This document shows positions 35,809-44,564 of a DNA stretch of 64,000 nt, in pieces. The translations under genes were made by a program, and so were the position numbers. Each line of letters opens with the position of its first letter. Position 1 is the first letter of the stretch. The stretch covers positions 1 to 64,000 of the forward strand of contig NZ_CAJLKP010000010.1 in NCBI RefSeq assembly GCF_905207245.1, given 5' to 3'. This DNA is from an uncultured Bacteroides sp. GTDB lineage: Bacteria > Bacteroidota > Bacteroidia > Bacteroidales > Bacteroidaceae. A model generated the notes under the pieces. That model had not been told where the DNA came from, did not search any database, and was given only the letters and a program-made list of their open reading frames with translations.

Positions 35809-36021
35809 ATGAAACCAAAAGAAAAGCAAAAGTACACCGCCCCCGCCATCGAAGTGATACGGATGGAAAGCGAGGGAATTATGGCAAGTAGTCTGGGCGA
35901 CATGCCGCAAAGGCCTTGGGGCAGTAGCGCCGGCCGCACCCGTTCCACCGGCTATGGCCGTGCCGCATCCGGCAGTGACCTGGAAGACCTTATCAACGAC
36001 ATTCTCACCATTGAAAAATAA
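35809..36021 (+). CDS. Small uncharacterised 70-residue protein
   Basis: The start is set at the ATG at 35809 (MKPKEKQKYTAPAIEVIRM); upstream in-frame residues do not look coding. The protein has a short conserved-looking N-terminus (YTAPAIEVIRMESEGIMASS), a Gly/Arg/Ser-rich middle (RPWGSSAGRTRSTGYGR) and an acidic end (SDLEDLINDILTIEK). Short Bacteroides proteins of the form YxxPxIEVIxxExEGIMA are familiar to me as uncharacterised neighbours of surface-protein genes. It has no signal peptide and no Cys. It ends 7 bp before the fimbrillin-like gene, so the two are cotranscribed. Confidence 0.65.
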   Translation: MKPKEKQKYTAPAIEVIRMESEGIMASSLGDMPQRPWGSSAGRTRSTGYGRAASGSDLEDLINDILTIEK

Positions 36022-36028
36022 GCGCTAT

Positions 36029-37696
36029 ATGAAAAAAATCATCATACCCTCCATCCTCTTCTGCCTGACAATGGCGGCAGGATGCAGCCAGGACGAACCG
36101 GCAATGGAAACTCCCGATAACGGCAACGCCCCGGGAAAACAGATAACCGTCACCGCCGCCATGCCCGGTACGGGAGTAGATACCCGCCTGATATACGACG
36201 ACCAAACCAACGCGGAAGGCAACGGACAACTCGTAGTGAAGTGGGCGGAAAGTGGCGAAAAGATATACCTTTATAATAGGACTAGAGAAACGTCATCCAT
36301 CCTTCAACAAAAAGCAAATTCACTCAGCCCGGATGGCAAAAACACCGATTTCACCGGGGATTTGCCTGAGGGAACAGAAACGGGCGATGAACTGTACGCT
36401 TGCTACCAACACGGCTTGGCCGACATGGACTTTACTCTCGCGGAAATTCCGGCTGACCCTGCCTCCGGGTGGGGGGAATGGCTAAGCTTGAGCATCCCCG
36501 ACATCACAAGTGACGGAACTCCGGACAACATAAAGCACACCATCTTTGCCAAGACCACCTATCAGGGAGAATCCACCGTCAGCTTCAGCTTCCTTCCCCT
36601 GACGGCGGCGCTGAAACTTACTATACAGGGAATACCCGGCGGAACAACCATCACCGGCCTGCAACTGAGTAACGTGTCTCGTGCGGCAGACGTGGATCTG
36701 ACGCTTCCTCCTCTCGCTTACTACTATGAAAATGAAATATCCATGGAGAAAATAGAAAACCTCTCCCTTACCTCATCGGGTAATGTTTTCTATACCGCCC
36801 TCGTGCCCGACAGAATACGCGAGGTGTTCATAACAGCCACCGATAGCGAAGGGAAAAAGTATATAGCCGCCCTGCCCACTATCACAATAGAAGCGGGAAA
36901 CGTATACGTGGCAGAAGTGACACTGAAAGAAGTAGTACCCACCGAACCTATCGATGTGGACCAGTATGCCTCTACTGTTGAGATAAAGGCCGCTATCCAA
37001 GCCGTCCTTGATGCCGGCGTCACCGAAATCAAGCTCAAGGGCGACCTTGCCAAGGCGGGAATGGGTGATGTCTACGGTACATTTGCCGATAATAAACAAA
37101 TCACGAAATGCGACCTCACCGGAGTGACGGGCTGGGGGACAGAGGCAACACTGCCCGACCGCGCCTTTAAGGATTGCACCGCCTTGCAGGAGGTGAAGTT
37201 GCCCGATGACGTGCGGGTAATCGGAGAGTATGCTTTTATCCGCTGCTCTGCGCTGACTACGGTGAATCTTTTGCAGGTTGCCCAGATTGATGAAAGCGCA
37301 TTTAGAGAGTGCACTTCATTGGAGACGCTCACTTTGGATAATGTGACGGCGATAGACAGGGATGCTTTCTTCGGATGTACGAGTCTGCAAACGCTCAAAA
37401 TACCGCAGTGCACCCGGTTCGGTAATTTTATCGTTACGGGGTGTAGCTCTCTTACCCGGATAGAAGCCACCGCAGCCGGTGATTTCCTTTTTATAAATAG
37501 AGAAGACAATATAGAGAACTATGGTGTTTTTGACAACAGATCCGCTCATTCCGGAGATAACGCATTCAATCCCGCCAATTGCGCCCTCGTGCTGAACACT
37601 GACAAGCAAGCGGGTGGCAGTGCCGTCCCCAAAGTCTCCGACGGTAACAAATGGTCTTCCAGTTTAATTATTTGGAAAAGCATCGGCTTTCAATGA
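36029..37696 (+). CDS. Fimbrillin-like lipoprotein with BspA-type leucine-rich repeats
   Basis: The start at 36029 gives a lipoprotein signal (FCLTMAAGCSQDEP, Cys near residue 19). Of 555 residues, about 35-300 form a fimbrillin/Mfa2-like beta-rich region (VVKWAESGEKIYLYN, TVSFSFLPLTAALKLTI). About 370-500 hold four to five BspA-type leucine-rich repeats with the recurring pattern AFxxCTxLxxxxLPxxxxxIGEYAF (visible at CTALQEVKLPDDVRVIGEYAF and CTSLETLTLDNVTAIDRDAF). It is probably an adhesin-like surface protein; partner unknown. Cotranscribed with the 70-residue protein. Confidence 0.78.
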   Translation: MKKIIIPSILFCLTMAAGCSQDEPAMETPDNGNAPGKQITVTAAMPGTGVDTRLIYDDQTNAEGNGQLVVKWAESGEKIYLYNRTRETSSILQQKANSLSPDGKNTDFTGDLPEGTETGDELYACYQHGLADMDFTLAEIPADPASGWGEWLSLSIPDITSDGTPDNIKHTIFAKTTYQGESTVSFSFLPLTAALKLTIQGIPGGTTITGLQLSNVSRAADVDLTLPPLAYYYENEISMEKIENLSLTSSGNVFYTALVPDRIREVFITATDSEGKKYIAALPTITIEAGNVYVAEVTLKEVVPTEPIDVDQYASTVEIKAAIQAVLDAGVTEIKLKGDLAKAGMGDVYGTFADNKQITKCDLTGVTGWGTEATLPDRAFKDCTALQEVKLPDDVRVIGEYAFIRCSALTTVNLLQVAQIDESAFRECTSLETLTLDNVTAIDRDAFFGCTSLQTLKIPQCTRFGNFIVTGCSSLTRIEATAAGDFLFINREDNIENYGVFDNRSAHSGDNAFNPANCALVLNTDKQAGGSAVPKVSDGNKWSSSLIIWKSIGFQ

Positions 37697-37741
37697 TTGA
37701 CATCGGGGACATTCCCTCTCCCGGCACGGAATAAGCCTTTT

Positions 37742-37829
37742 CCCGAAGTTAAGCTTTGAGGCGGTCAAAGTTTAACATTGGCATCGTCAAAGTTTAACTT
37801 CGGCACAGTCAAGGCTCAGCCTCCTCCTC
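37742..37829. repeat. 22-bp-period intergenic array (GTCAAAG type)
   Basis: Units start at 37742, 37764, 37786 and 37808, exactly 22 bp apart. Units two and three share GTCAAAGTTTAAC; the fourth has decayed (GTCAAGGCTCAGCC). The first is inverted: CCGAAGTTAAGCTTTGA (37743-37759) is complementary to TCAAAGTTTAACTTCGG (37787-37803) with one G-U. It lies between the fimbrillin-like and second HU-like genes. Confidence 0.8.
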
Positions 37830-37921
37830 CGGGAAGTTTCACCTGCCCGGAGTAATGGTAGCGGGAGGAGACGGAGCGGATAATACAGCAACAATATATT
37901 CACTTAAAAAAACTTACAATT

Positions 37922-38383
37922 ATGGCATTTTGGAAAAAACAACAGAACAAGTCAAAGAAAGTATATTACCCCCAGGCCATCGTCAAGGGCAAACCCGTGG
38001 AAACCGAAGATATAGCCAAGGAACTGGCTCGCATCTCCACCGTCAGTAACTCCGACGTGCAGGCCGTGCTGGGCGACATAGCCCCCGTGATGCACACCCA
38101 AATGAAACAAGGAAAGTCCGTCCACATCAAAGGGCTGGGCTACTTCCGCTACACGCTCAATACCGTAGGCGTGGCCGACCTCAAGGATTTCGATTTTCAG
38201 AAACAAGTGAAAGCCGTCCGTGTGGAGTTCACTCCCGACCGGGAGAAGACCTCCAGCGGCACCTACACCCGTGCGCTGGTGGACAGTGGTACGCTGGAGT
38301 GGATTGAGCTCCCCTCCGATACTGTGGACGATGGTCCCTCAGGAGGCGATGAGGGCGGACTGGAAGAAAATCCGTTGGGGTGA
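37922..38383 (+). CDS. Second HU-like (HU-HIG type) DNA-binding protein
   Basis: The 153-residue protein has a basic N-terminus (WKKQQNKSKKVYY) and an HU-type fold at about 20-115 (ETEDIAKELARISTVSNSDVQAVLGDIAPVM, then GKSVHIKGLGYFRYTLN). It is a paralogue of the protein at 1869-2354 but quite diverged in sequence. The C-terminal 20 or so residues are acidic/Gly-rich and end GGLEENPLG, against GGLEEDPLG in the other copy. This shared tail in otherwise different proteins suggests a functional element. Probable nucleoid-associated protein; targets unknown. Confidence 0.85.
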   Translation: MAFWKKQQNKSKKVYYPQAIVKGKPVETEDIAKELARISTVSNSDVQAVLGDIAPVMHTQMKQGKSVHIKGLGYFRYTLNTVGVADLKDFDFQKQVKAVRVEFTPDREKTSSGTYTRALVDSGTLEWIELPSDTVDDGPSGGDEGGLEENPLG

Positions 38384-38423
38384 TATCCCAATTGAAACTC
38401 CGGTCTTCTTTCTTATATCTACC

Positions 38424-38460
38424 GAAAGCTTCCTTTCACAATGCGTGAAGGGAAGCTTTC
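38424..38460 (+). terminator. Hairpin after the second HU-like gene
   Basis: GAAAGCTTCCTTTCAC (38424-38439) pairs with GTGAAGGGAAGCTTTC (38445-38460): 15 of 16 plus one wobble, 5-nt loop. The T-run is poor, but the position 41 bp after the stop fits a terminator. Confidence 0.6.
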
Positions 38461-38547
38461 AGTCGTTATAAATATTAACTGCGATGCACCCTCCTATAAG
38501 AACTTTTGTTATCTTTAGATAAGATAAGCTGCATTTCGGCATAACTT

Positions 38548-38593
38548 TTTCATGCTTGCATGAAAGTTCTGCACTCAATTTGCATTATCTTTG
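38548..38593 (+). promoter_or_regulatory. Dyad plus -7 element upstream of the AAA-ATPase-like gene
   Basis: TATCTTTG (38586-38593) matches the -7 consensus exactly. Just upstream TTTCATGC-TT-GCATGAAA (38548-38565) is a dyad covering the place where a -33 box would sit, as expected of an operator. No clear TTTG -33 box is visible. Confidence 0.5.
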
Positions 38594-38654
38594 TGTCGTT
38601 ATCCCGTCATAAAGCGACGGATTAAATATCTCAAAAACAGTAGGAGGACAGCAT

Positions 38655-40415
38655 ATGGATCCATTAGAATACTTAGTACCCGGCAGAAGGAGACTTCCCT
38701 ACGGCATGATGAACTTCGCGGTCATCCGCCGTGAAGACTATTATTATGTGGATAAAACCCGCTTCATCCCTTTGATAGAACAGGCAGACCGCTTTTTCTT
38801 TTTCATCCGTCCGCGTCGTTTCGGGAAGAGCCTGACGCTGAACGTGCTGCAACATTACTACGATGTGCGCACCCGCGACAAGTTCGACGACCTCTTTGGC
38901 GACCTCTACATCGGGCAGCATCCCACACCGAGTCGTAACACTTATCTTGTGCTCTATCTCAATTTCTCCGGCATCACCGGTGCACTGAACGACTATCGCA
39001 AAGGGCTGGATGAGCACTGCCAAATCCGCTTCGACTTTTTCTGTGAAGTCTATGCCGACCTTCTGCCGGAAGGCATCAGGGATCGGCTGGACGAGAAGGA
39101 CGGAGCCGTCAACCAATTAGACTATCTGATTTCGGAATGCGAACGTGCCGGACAGAAGGTGTATCTCTTTATCGACGAGTACGACCACTTCACCAACGCC
39201 ATTCTCTCCGACCCCGAAAGTCTGCACCGCTACACCAACGAGACGCATGGCGAGGGTTATCTGCGCGCCTTCTTCAACAAAGTGAAAGCGGGAACCTATT
39301 CCAGCATCGAGCGCTGTTTCATTACCGGTGTAAGCCCCGTGACGATGGACGACCTCACCAGCGGCTTCAACATCGGAACCAACTATTCCCTCTCACCGGA
39401 CTTCAACCAAATGATGGGATTTACAGAAGAAGAAGTGCGCGAAATGCTGACCTACTATTCTACCACCAGCCCCTTCAATCATACCATTGATGAACTGATA
39501 GAGATAATGAAGCCGTGGTATGATAACTATTGCTTCGCGCAGGAATGTTACGGCGAAACCACGATGTATAACTCCAACATGGTGCTTTATTTCGTCAAGA
39601 ACTACATCTCGCGTGGCAAAGCACCGCTAAGCATGGTGGAAGAGAACATCCGCATCGACTATGAGAAACTACGCATGCTCATCCGCAAGGACAAGGAGTT
39701 TGCCCACGATGCCTCCGTCATTCAAACCCTCGTGAGCCAGGGCTTCATCACCGGCGAACTGAAGAGTGGCTTCCCTGCTTCCGGCATCACCAATCCCGAT
39801 AATTTCGTGAGCCTGCTCTACTATTTCGGTATGCTCACCATCAGCGGTATGCACCGGGGAAAGACTAAACTCATCATCCCCAATCTGGTTGTTCAGGAAC
39901 AACTCTATACCTATCTGCTAAGCACCTACAACGAAGCTGACCTCAGTTTCAGTAGTTACGAAAAGAGTGAACTTTCCAGCCAGCTCGCTTACGATGGCAA
40001 TTGGAAAGCTTACTTCGACTACATTGCCGACTGCCTGAAGACCTACGCTTCGCAACGCGACAAACAGAAGGGAGAGTTCTTCGTGCACGGCTTCACACTT
40101 GCCATGACCGCACAGAACCGTTTCTACCGTCCCGTCTCCGAACAGGATACGCAGGCGGGCTATGTCGATATTTTCCTCTGTCCGATGCTGGATATTTACT
40201 CCGACATGACGCACAGCTACATTGTGGAGTTGAAGTATGCCAAATACAAAGATCCCGAAACCCGTGTGGAGGAGTTGCGTCAGGAGGCTATCGCACAAGC
40301 CAATCGTTATGCAGAGACCGATACGGTGAAACGTGCCATTGGTAACACACGGCTACATAAGATTGTGGTGGTGTATAAAGGCATGGAAATGTGGGTGTGC
40401 GAAGAAATACAATAG
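38655..40415 (+). CDS. AAA-ATPase-like / PD-(D/E)XK nuclease-like protein
   Basis: The 586-residue protein is of the AAA-ATPase-like plus PDDEXK_9 (DUF1703) type common in Bacteroidetes. The N-terminal domain (about 15-300) has the variant Walker A RPRRFGKSLTLN and Walker B KVYLFIDEYDHF. The C-terminal domain (about 480-580) contains HSYIVELKYAK, the E-x-K end of a PD-(D/E)XK core. Biological role is not established; links to defence or mobile elements have been suggested for such families but nothing here proves it. A frameshifted relative lies at 57841-59034. It ends 26 bp before the HTCS start. Confidence 0.85.
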   Translation: MDPLEYLVPGRRRLPYGMMNFAVIRREDYYYVDKTRFIPLIEQADRFFFFIRPRRFGKSLTLNVLQHYYDVRTRDKFDDLFGDLYIGQHPTPSRNTYLVLYLNFSGITGALNDYRKGLDEHCQIRFDFFCEVYADLLPEGIRDRLDEKDGAVNQLDYLISECERAGQKVYLFIDEYDHFTNAILSDPESLHRYTNETHGEGYLRAFFNKVKAGTYSSIERCFITGVSPVTMDDLTSGFNIGTNYSLSPDFNQMMGFTEEEVREMLTYYSTTSPFNHTIDELIEIMKPWYDNYCFAQECYGETTMYNSNMVLYFVKNYISRGKAPLSMVEENIRIDYEKLRMLIRKDKEFAHDASVIQTLVSQGFITGELKSGFPASGITNPDNFVSLLYYFGMLTISGMHRGKTKLIIPNLVVQEQLYTYLLSTYNEADLSFSSYEKSELSSQLAYDGNWKAYFDYIADCLKTYASQRDKQKGEFFVHGFTLAMTAQNRFYRPVSEQDTQAGYVDIFLCPMLDIYSDMTHSYIVELKYAKYKDPETRVEELRQEAIAQANRYAETDTVKRAIGNTRLHKIVVVYKGMEMWVCEEIQ

Positions 40416-40441
40416 TCCGGACTTTTAACGTAACCCGGCGT

Positions 40442-43400
40442 ATGTACAGACCAGTTCTTTTTCTTTTCATTCTGTTACAAATCTGGCTTCCTTGCAGTCT
40501 GGCAGGGCAGAAGTCCGATTACAGGCTGTTTGATAATATCAGTCTGGGGACGGAAGCATCCGTTATCAGTTGCTTCCTGCAAGACACGCAAGGACTGATA
40601 TGGATAGGTTCCAACAAAGGACTGTTCAGTTACGACGGCTATTCCTCACAACCGCATTTCACTTTCGGCGAGCGCAGCAATACGCGCATTTATTGCGGTG
40701 AAGTGGTGGACAGCACTTATCTCTATATGGGTGCGGACAATGGCTTGCTGATTTATAATTACCGGACAGACACCTACCAAGAACCGGAAGCGGACTTCCC
40801 GACCGACATACGCACACTGGCATTGCGTGACGGCGTGCTGTGGTTGGGAACACTTAACGGTCTCTACACCTACTCACCGGAAACCCGGCAGCTCTCCGCC
40901 ATCACCGAAGGACTTCCGCATCAGACCATTTATTCCATTATCCGCGCCTCGGACGATAACCTCTACATTGGCACGTACAACGGCTGTTGCCGCTACATTC
41001 CCGCTACCGGACGCTTTGAAACCATAGACTTGCCCGTCACTCGTGGCCGAAGCAACCAGTTTGTCAATTCACTTCTGGAAGATACCGCACGCGGTTGTAT
41101 CTGGATAGGCACAGAAGGATGTCTTTTCAAATACACCCCTGCCGATGGGCATACACGGCGGATAGATGCTTTTCATGATAACTCCGTCAAATCTCTGGCA
41201 CTGGACGGAAACGGACAATTGCTGGTAGGTACCGATAATGGTCTGTACGTCTATCAGGAGGACGAACCTCTGTTGCACGTTGTTCATGACTCCCGAAACC
41301 TCCAGTCCCTTTCTAACAATATCATCTGGACCATCTTTGCCGACCGCGAGCATAACGTCTGGTTGGGTACGGATTACGGCATCTCCATGTCCCGCCATAA
41401 CAGTGTGCTGCGTCATATCCCTATCTCGCAGATTACCGGAACAGGGGAGGGCAATCAGTTCTATTCCATGCTGCGTGATGCGCACGGAACTTATTGGTTT
41501 GGCGGCACCAACGGTCTCATTCGTTTCACCGCTCTTATGGATGGGGAACAGGACGTTGCCTGGTACAAGATGGGGGACCGGAAATATCCTTTGTCCCACA
41601 ACCGGGTACGCCATCTTTACGAAGACCGTGAACAACAACTCTGGGTGGCTACGGATGGCAGCATCAGTCGTTACGACCCGGCGAAACGCCAGTTTATACA
41701 TTATAATATAGTGGACAGCACCCGCCGCTACAACGCCAATTGGACGTATAGCCTTTTTGAAGACCGTGACGGGCAACTCTGGATAGCTACCTGCCTCGGT
41801 GGTATCTTCGTGGTGGATAAGGAAAACCTCATGCGTTCTTCCGGCGGACTCTACATGGCGGAGAAGACTTATTCCATCCACAACGGCTTGTCCGGCATGT
41901 TCATCAACCAGATGATTCCCGACCGGGAAGGGAATGTATGGGCATTGCTCTATAACAGTCCCAACAGCATCGAAAAGATAAATCCCCGTACAGGCGAAGT
42001 CACCCATATTGCCGCCGGTGAACTGAAAGGCGAGCGTACTCCCAACTTTATCCTTTGTGCCGAAGACGGCTACATCTGGATAGGTTTCCCCGGCGGAGTG
42101 ATGCGCGTGACTCCCGAAAACGACAGTATCCGCATGCTGCCCTTTGATGCCTATAATCATTACGAAGTGCTTTCCATGGCCGAAGCCGACGGCCGCATCT
42201 GGATCTCTACCACAGATGGTTTCTGGGTAGCCGACCAACAGACTCTGGAAGTCCGCCGCCTGAATATCACCGACAAGCGTTTCACCAGCATGTTCTTTGA
42301 TAAGACAAGCGGAGAATTCTATCTGGGCACTGCAGATGGTTTTGCCATCTCTTCACCCGAAGCCTTGTTGGCGGAACATCTTGAACAGCCTTTGATATTG
42401 ACCGCCCTTTATGTCAACAACCAACTTTATCAGTCCGGGGCAGGGCAGGGGGAACAGGCGCCTGATGTGGCACAATCCGGGCAAAGCATCCGCTACTCAC
42501 AACATATAAATCTGGACTACGACCAGAACAATCTTGCTTTTGAACTCTCCGACCTGCCTTATTCCCTTGAAGAGAAAAGCAAACTGTTGTATCGCCTGGA
42601 AGGTGTGGATCGTGAATGGAACCTACTGAAACCGAATACCAACCGGATTACTTACAACAATCTGAACTACGGTGACTACCGCCTGATAGTGAGTAAGCTG
42701 GATGCGCATGGCAAGCCGTCCGAAAAAACGTATGCATTGGACGTCCACATCATTCCGCCCTGGTACTACACCCCGTGGGCAAAGGCCGTTTATGTCTTGC
42801 TGTGCCTTGTCTTGATACTCTGGACAATCAACTTCTTCCGCGTGAAGAACCGTCTGAAGCTGGAGCGTCTGGAGAAAGAGAAAATCCTGGAGCAGTCTCA
42901 GGCTAAGATGGAGTTCTTCACAAATCTCTCCCACGACTTGAAAACTCCGTTGAGCATGATTATTGCGCCTATCAGCCGGATGCTCCCCGCCATCAAGAAT
43001 CCGCAGGAGAAGAAGCAACTGGAACAGGTGCAGCACAATGCCATGAAGCTGAATTCGCTGATCCATCAGGGACTGGACTTCAACCGGGTGGATAGCGGCA
43101 ACAATGCGCTGTTGATTTTGTCGCAAATAGAGTTGGTCTCCTTCGTGCGTGGATTGTTTGCTCTATATGCAGAAGAAAAGGCGAGGGAGAAACAACTCAC
43201 ATTTGACTTTCATACCGACCGGGAAAAGATATACATACAGATGGATGCCATAAAACTGGAATCCATTCTGGATAATCTTTTGTCCAACGCTGTGAAGTAT
43301 ACTCCGGAGGGTGGGAGCGTCACGCTTCGCCTGGAAATTCCCGGTGAGGAAAAAGATGTGCGTATTTCAGTTTCCGATACAGGTATCGGTGTGCCCCGTC

Positions 43401-44449
43401 AGGACCAGCCCTATATCTTCCAGCGCTTCTTCCAGTCGCCCAAGACGGCAGGAAAAAAGGAAGGGACAGGTATCGGACTTTATCTCGTAAAGACTTACAC
43501 GGAATTGCATGGCGGCAGCGTATTGCTTACTTCGGAAGAAAATAAAGGGACTACCGTTACACTGAACTTACCGGTTGGCAGTCCGGAACAGATGTCGGTT
43601 GATGTGCTTTCCGAGTCTGTGGCTTCTGAACAGGAGACGGCGCTTGTTGAAGCAGAAACAGCAGCCTCCGTTTCTTCTTCTGCCGCAGAGGCAGCCAGCC
43701 CTGAAGCTCCGTTGATATTGATAGTGGATGACACTCCGGAAATAGCCGGGTTCATTTATCAGATACTGCACGCAAAATATCGTTGCCGTATAGCGGAGAA
43801 TGGCAAGACAGGTATGGAGATGGCGATGGAATTATCTCCTGATCTGATTATTGCTGATGTCATGATGCCCGTAATGGACGGGCTTGAAATGGTGCGCCGC
43901 CTCAAAAAGCACATTCCTACTTCCACTATCCCCATTATCCTGTTGACGGCTAAGAGCGACAAGGAGACGGAGCTTGAAAGTATCCGGTTGAACATCGAGG
44001 CTTTCATTCCCAAGCCTTTTGAACCGGATATTTTGCTTTCGCGTGTACAGCAGTTATTGGTTGCCTGGGAGATGCACGAGACGAAAGCCCGCATCGAAGC
44101 CCTTGCCGCTCCGAAGGAAATCGAGGCTGTTTCCTACGATGAAAAGTTCCTGGCAAATATTATTCATTTGATTGAAGAGCATATTTCGGACTCGGAACTG
44201 AATGTGAATGCCCTCTGTGAATGGACGAGTACGAATAACAAGCAGATGTATCGCAAGATAAAACAACTCACCGGCATGACGCCTGTAGAGTATATCAAAT
44301 CCATCCGCATGAAGAAAGCCGCCATGTTGTTGAAGCAACAAAAGTTCACGGTTGCCGAGGTGATGTACATGGTTGGTTTCTCCAATCATTCTTACTTCTC
44401 CAAGTGCTTTCAGTCGGAGTTTGGGGTGACGCCCAAGCAATATATTTAG
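40442..44449 (+). CDS. Hybrid two-component system sensor-regulator (HTCS) of the galactan PUL
   Basis: The start is placed at 40442 (MYRPVLFLFILLQIWLPCSLAGQ), which yields a signal peptide. The 1335-residue protein has two periplasmic seven-bladed propellers (about 25-680; repeated D-x-x-G-x-L-W-I-G-T motifs), a Y_Y_Y domain (about 700-765), a membrane helix near 775-795, a histidine kinase with H831 in NLSHDLKTPLSM, an ATPase domain (about 930-1050), a receiver domain with D1139 in IIADVMMPVMDG, and a C-terminal AraC helix-turn-helix (about 1235-1335). HTCS proteins sense imported oligosaccharides in the periplasm and switch on their PUL; the PUL here is the galactan genes that follow. Confidence 0.95.
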   Translation: MYRPVLFLFILLQIWLPCSLAGQKSDYRLFDNISLGTEASVISCFLQDTQGLIWIGSNKGLFSYDGYSSQPHFTFGERSNTRIYCGEVVDSTYLYMGADNGLLIYNYRTDTYQEPEADFPTDIRTLALRDGVLWLGTLNGLYTYSPETRQLSAITEGLPHQTIYSIIRASDDNLYIGTYNGCCRYIPATGRFETIDLPVTRGRSNQFVNSLLEDTARGCIWIGTEGCLFKYTPADGHTRRIDAFHDNSVKSLALDGNGQLLVGTDNGLYVYQEDEPLLHVVHDSRNLQSLSNNIIWTIFADREHNVWLGTDYGISMSRHNSVLRHIPISQITGTGEGNQFYSMLRDAHGTYWFGGTNGLIRFTALMDGEQDVAWYKMGDRKYPLSHNRVRHLYEDREQQLWVATDGSISRYDPAKRQFIHYNIVDSTRRYNANWTYSLFEDRDGQLWIATCLGGIFVVDKENLMRSSGGLYMAEKTYSIHNGLSGMFINQMIPDREGNVWALLYNSPNSIEKINPRTGEVTHIAAGELKGERTPNFILCAEDGYIWIGFPGGVMRVTPENDSIRMLPFDAYNHYEVLSMAEADGRIWISTTDGFWVADQQTLEVRRLNITDKRFTSMFFDKTSGEFYLGTADGFAISSPEALLAEHLEQPLILTALYVNNQLYQSGAGQGEQAPDVAQSGQSIRYSQHINLDYDQNNLAFELSDLPYSLEEKSKLLYRLEGVDREWNLLKPNTNRITYNNLNYGDYRLIVSKLDAHGKPSEKTYALDVHIIPPWYYTPWAKAVYVLLCLVLILWTINFFRVKNRLKLERLEKEKILEQSQAKMEFFTNLSHDLKTPLSMIIAPISRMLPAIKNPQEKKQLEQVQHNAMKLNSLIHQGLDFNRVDSGNNALLILSQIELVSFVRGLFALYAEEKAREKQLTFDFHTDREKIYIQMDAIKLESILDNLLSNAVKYTPEGGSVTLRLEIPGEEKDVRISVSDTGIGVPRQDQPYIFQRFFQSPKTAGKKEGTGIGLYLVKTYTELHGGSVLLTSEENKGTTVTLNLPVGSPEQMSVDVLSESVASEQETALVEAETAASVSSSAAEAASPEAPLILIVDDTPEIAGFIYQILHAKYRCRIAENGKTGMEMAMELSPDLIIADVMMPVMDGLEMVRRLKKHIPTSTIPIILLTAKSDKETELESIRLNIEAFIPKPFEPDILLSRVQQLLVAWEMHETKARIEALAAPKEIEAVSYDEKFLANIIHLIEEHISDSELNVNALCEWTSTNNKQMYRKIKQLTGMTPVEYIKSIRMKKAAMLLKQQKFTVAEVMYMVGFSNHSYFSKCFQSEFGVTPKQYI

Positions 44450-44456
44450 TTTAGCT

Positions 44457-44561
44457 TTGCCAATTTTTTGCCATCGCAGTGGCAAAGTCTTGCCAATACG
44501 GTGGCAATCTTTTGCCACTGCGATGGCAAAAGATTGCTAATATAGTGGCAAGGAATTGGCC
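44457..44561. repeat. 22-bp-period intergenic array of TTGCCA-N6-TGGCAA dyads
   Basis: Units start at 44468, 44490, 44512 and 44534, exactly 22 bp apart, with half units at 44457 and 44556. Each unit is TTGCCA, six variable bases, TGGCAA and a four-base spacer (the last has TTGCTA). Neighbouring units are also complementary to each other: GCAATCTTTTGCCA (44504-44517) pairs perfectly with TGGCAAAAGATTGC (44524-44537). It lies between the convergent HTCS and PepSY-like genes and could act as a bidirectional terminator. Confidence 0.85.
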
Positions 44562-44564
44562 GTG

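Noticed and set aside
35809..36021. Lantibiotic or other modified-peptide precursor
   Set aside because: There is no Cys, no double-Gly leader and no modification or export enzyme nearby.
38655..40415. Defence system centred on the AAA-ATPase/PD-(D/E)XK protein
   Set aside because: It stands alone between an HU-like gene and the HTCS, without partner nuclease, methyltransferase or toxin genes, so a defence role is not supported by context.
41069..42238. Open frame of 389 codons on the minus strand inside the HTCS gene
   Set aside because: Antisense to the propeller repeats; the translation has no domain logic and the plus-strand frame is certain.
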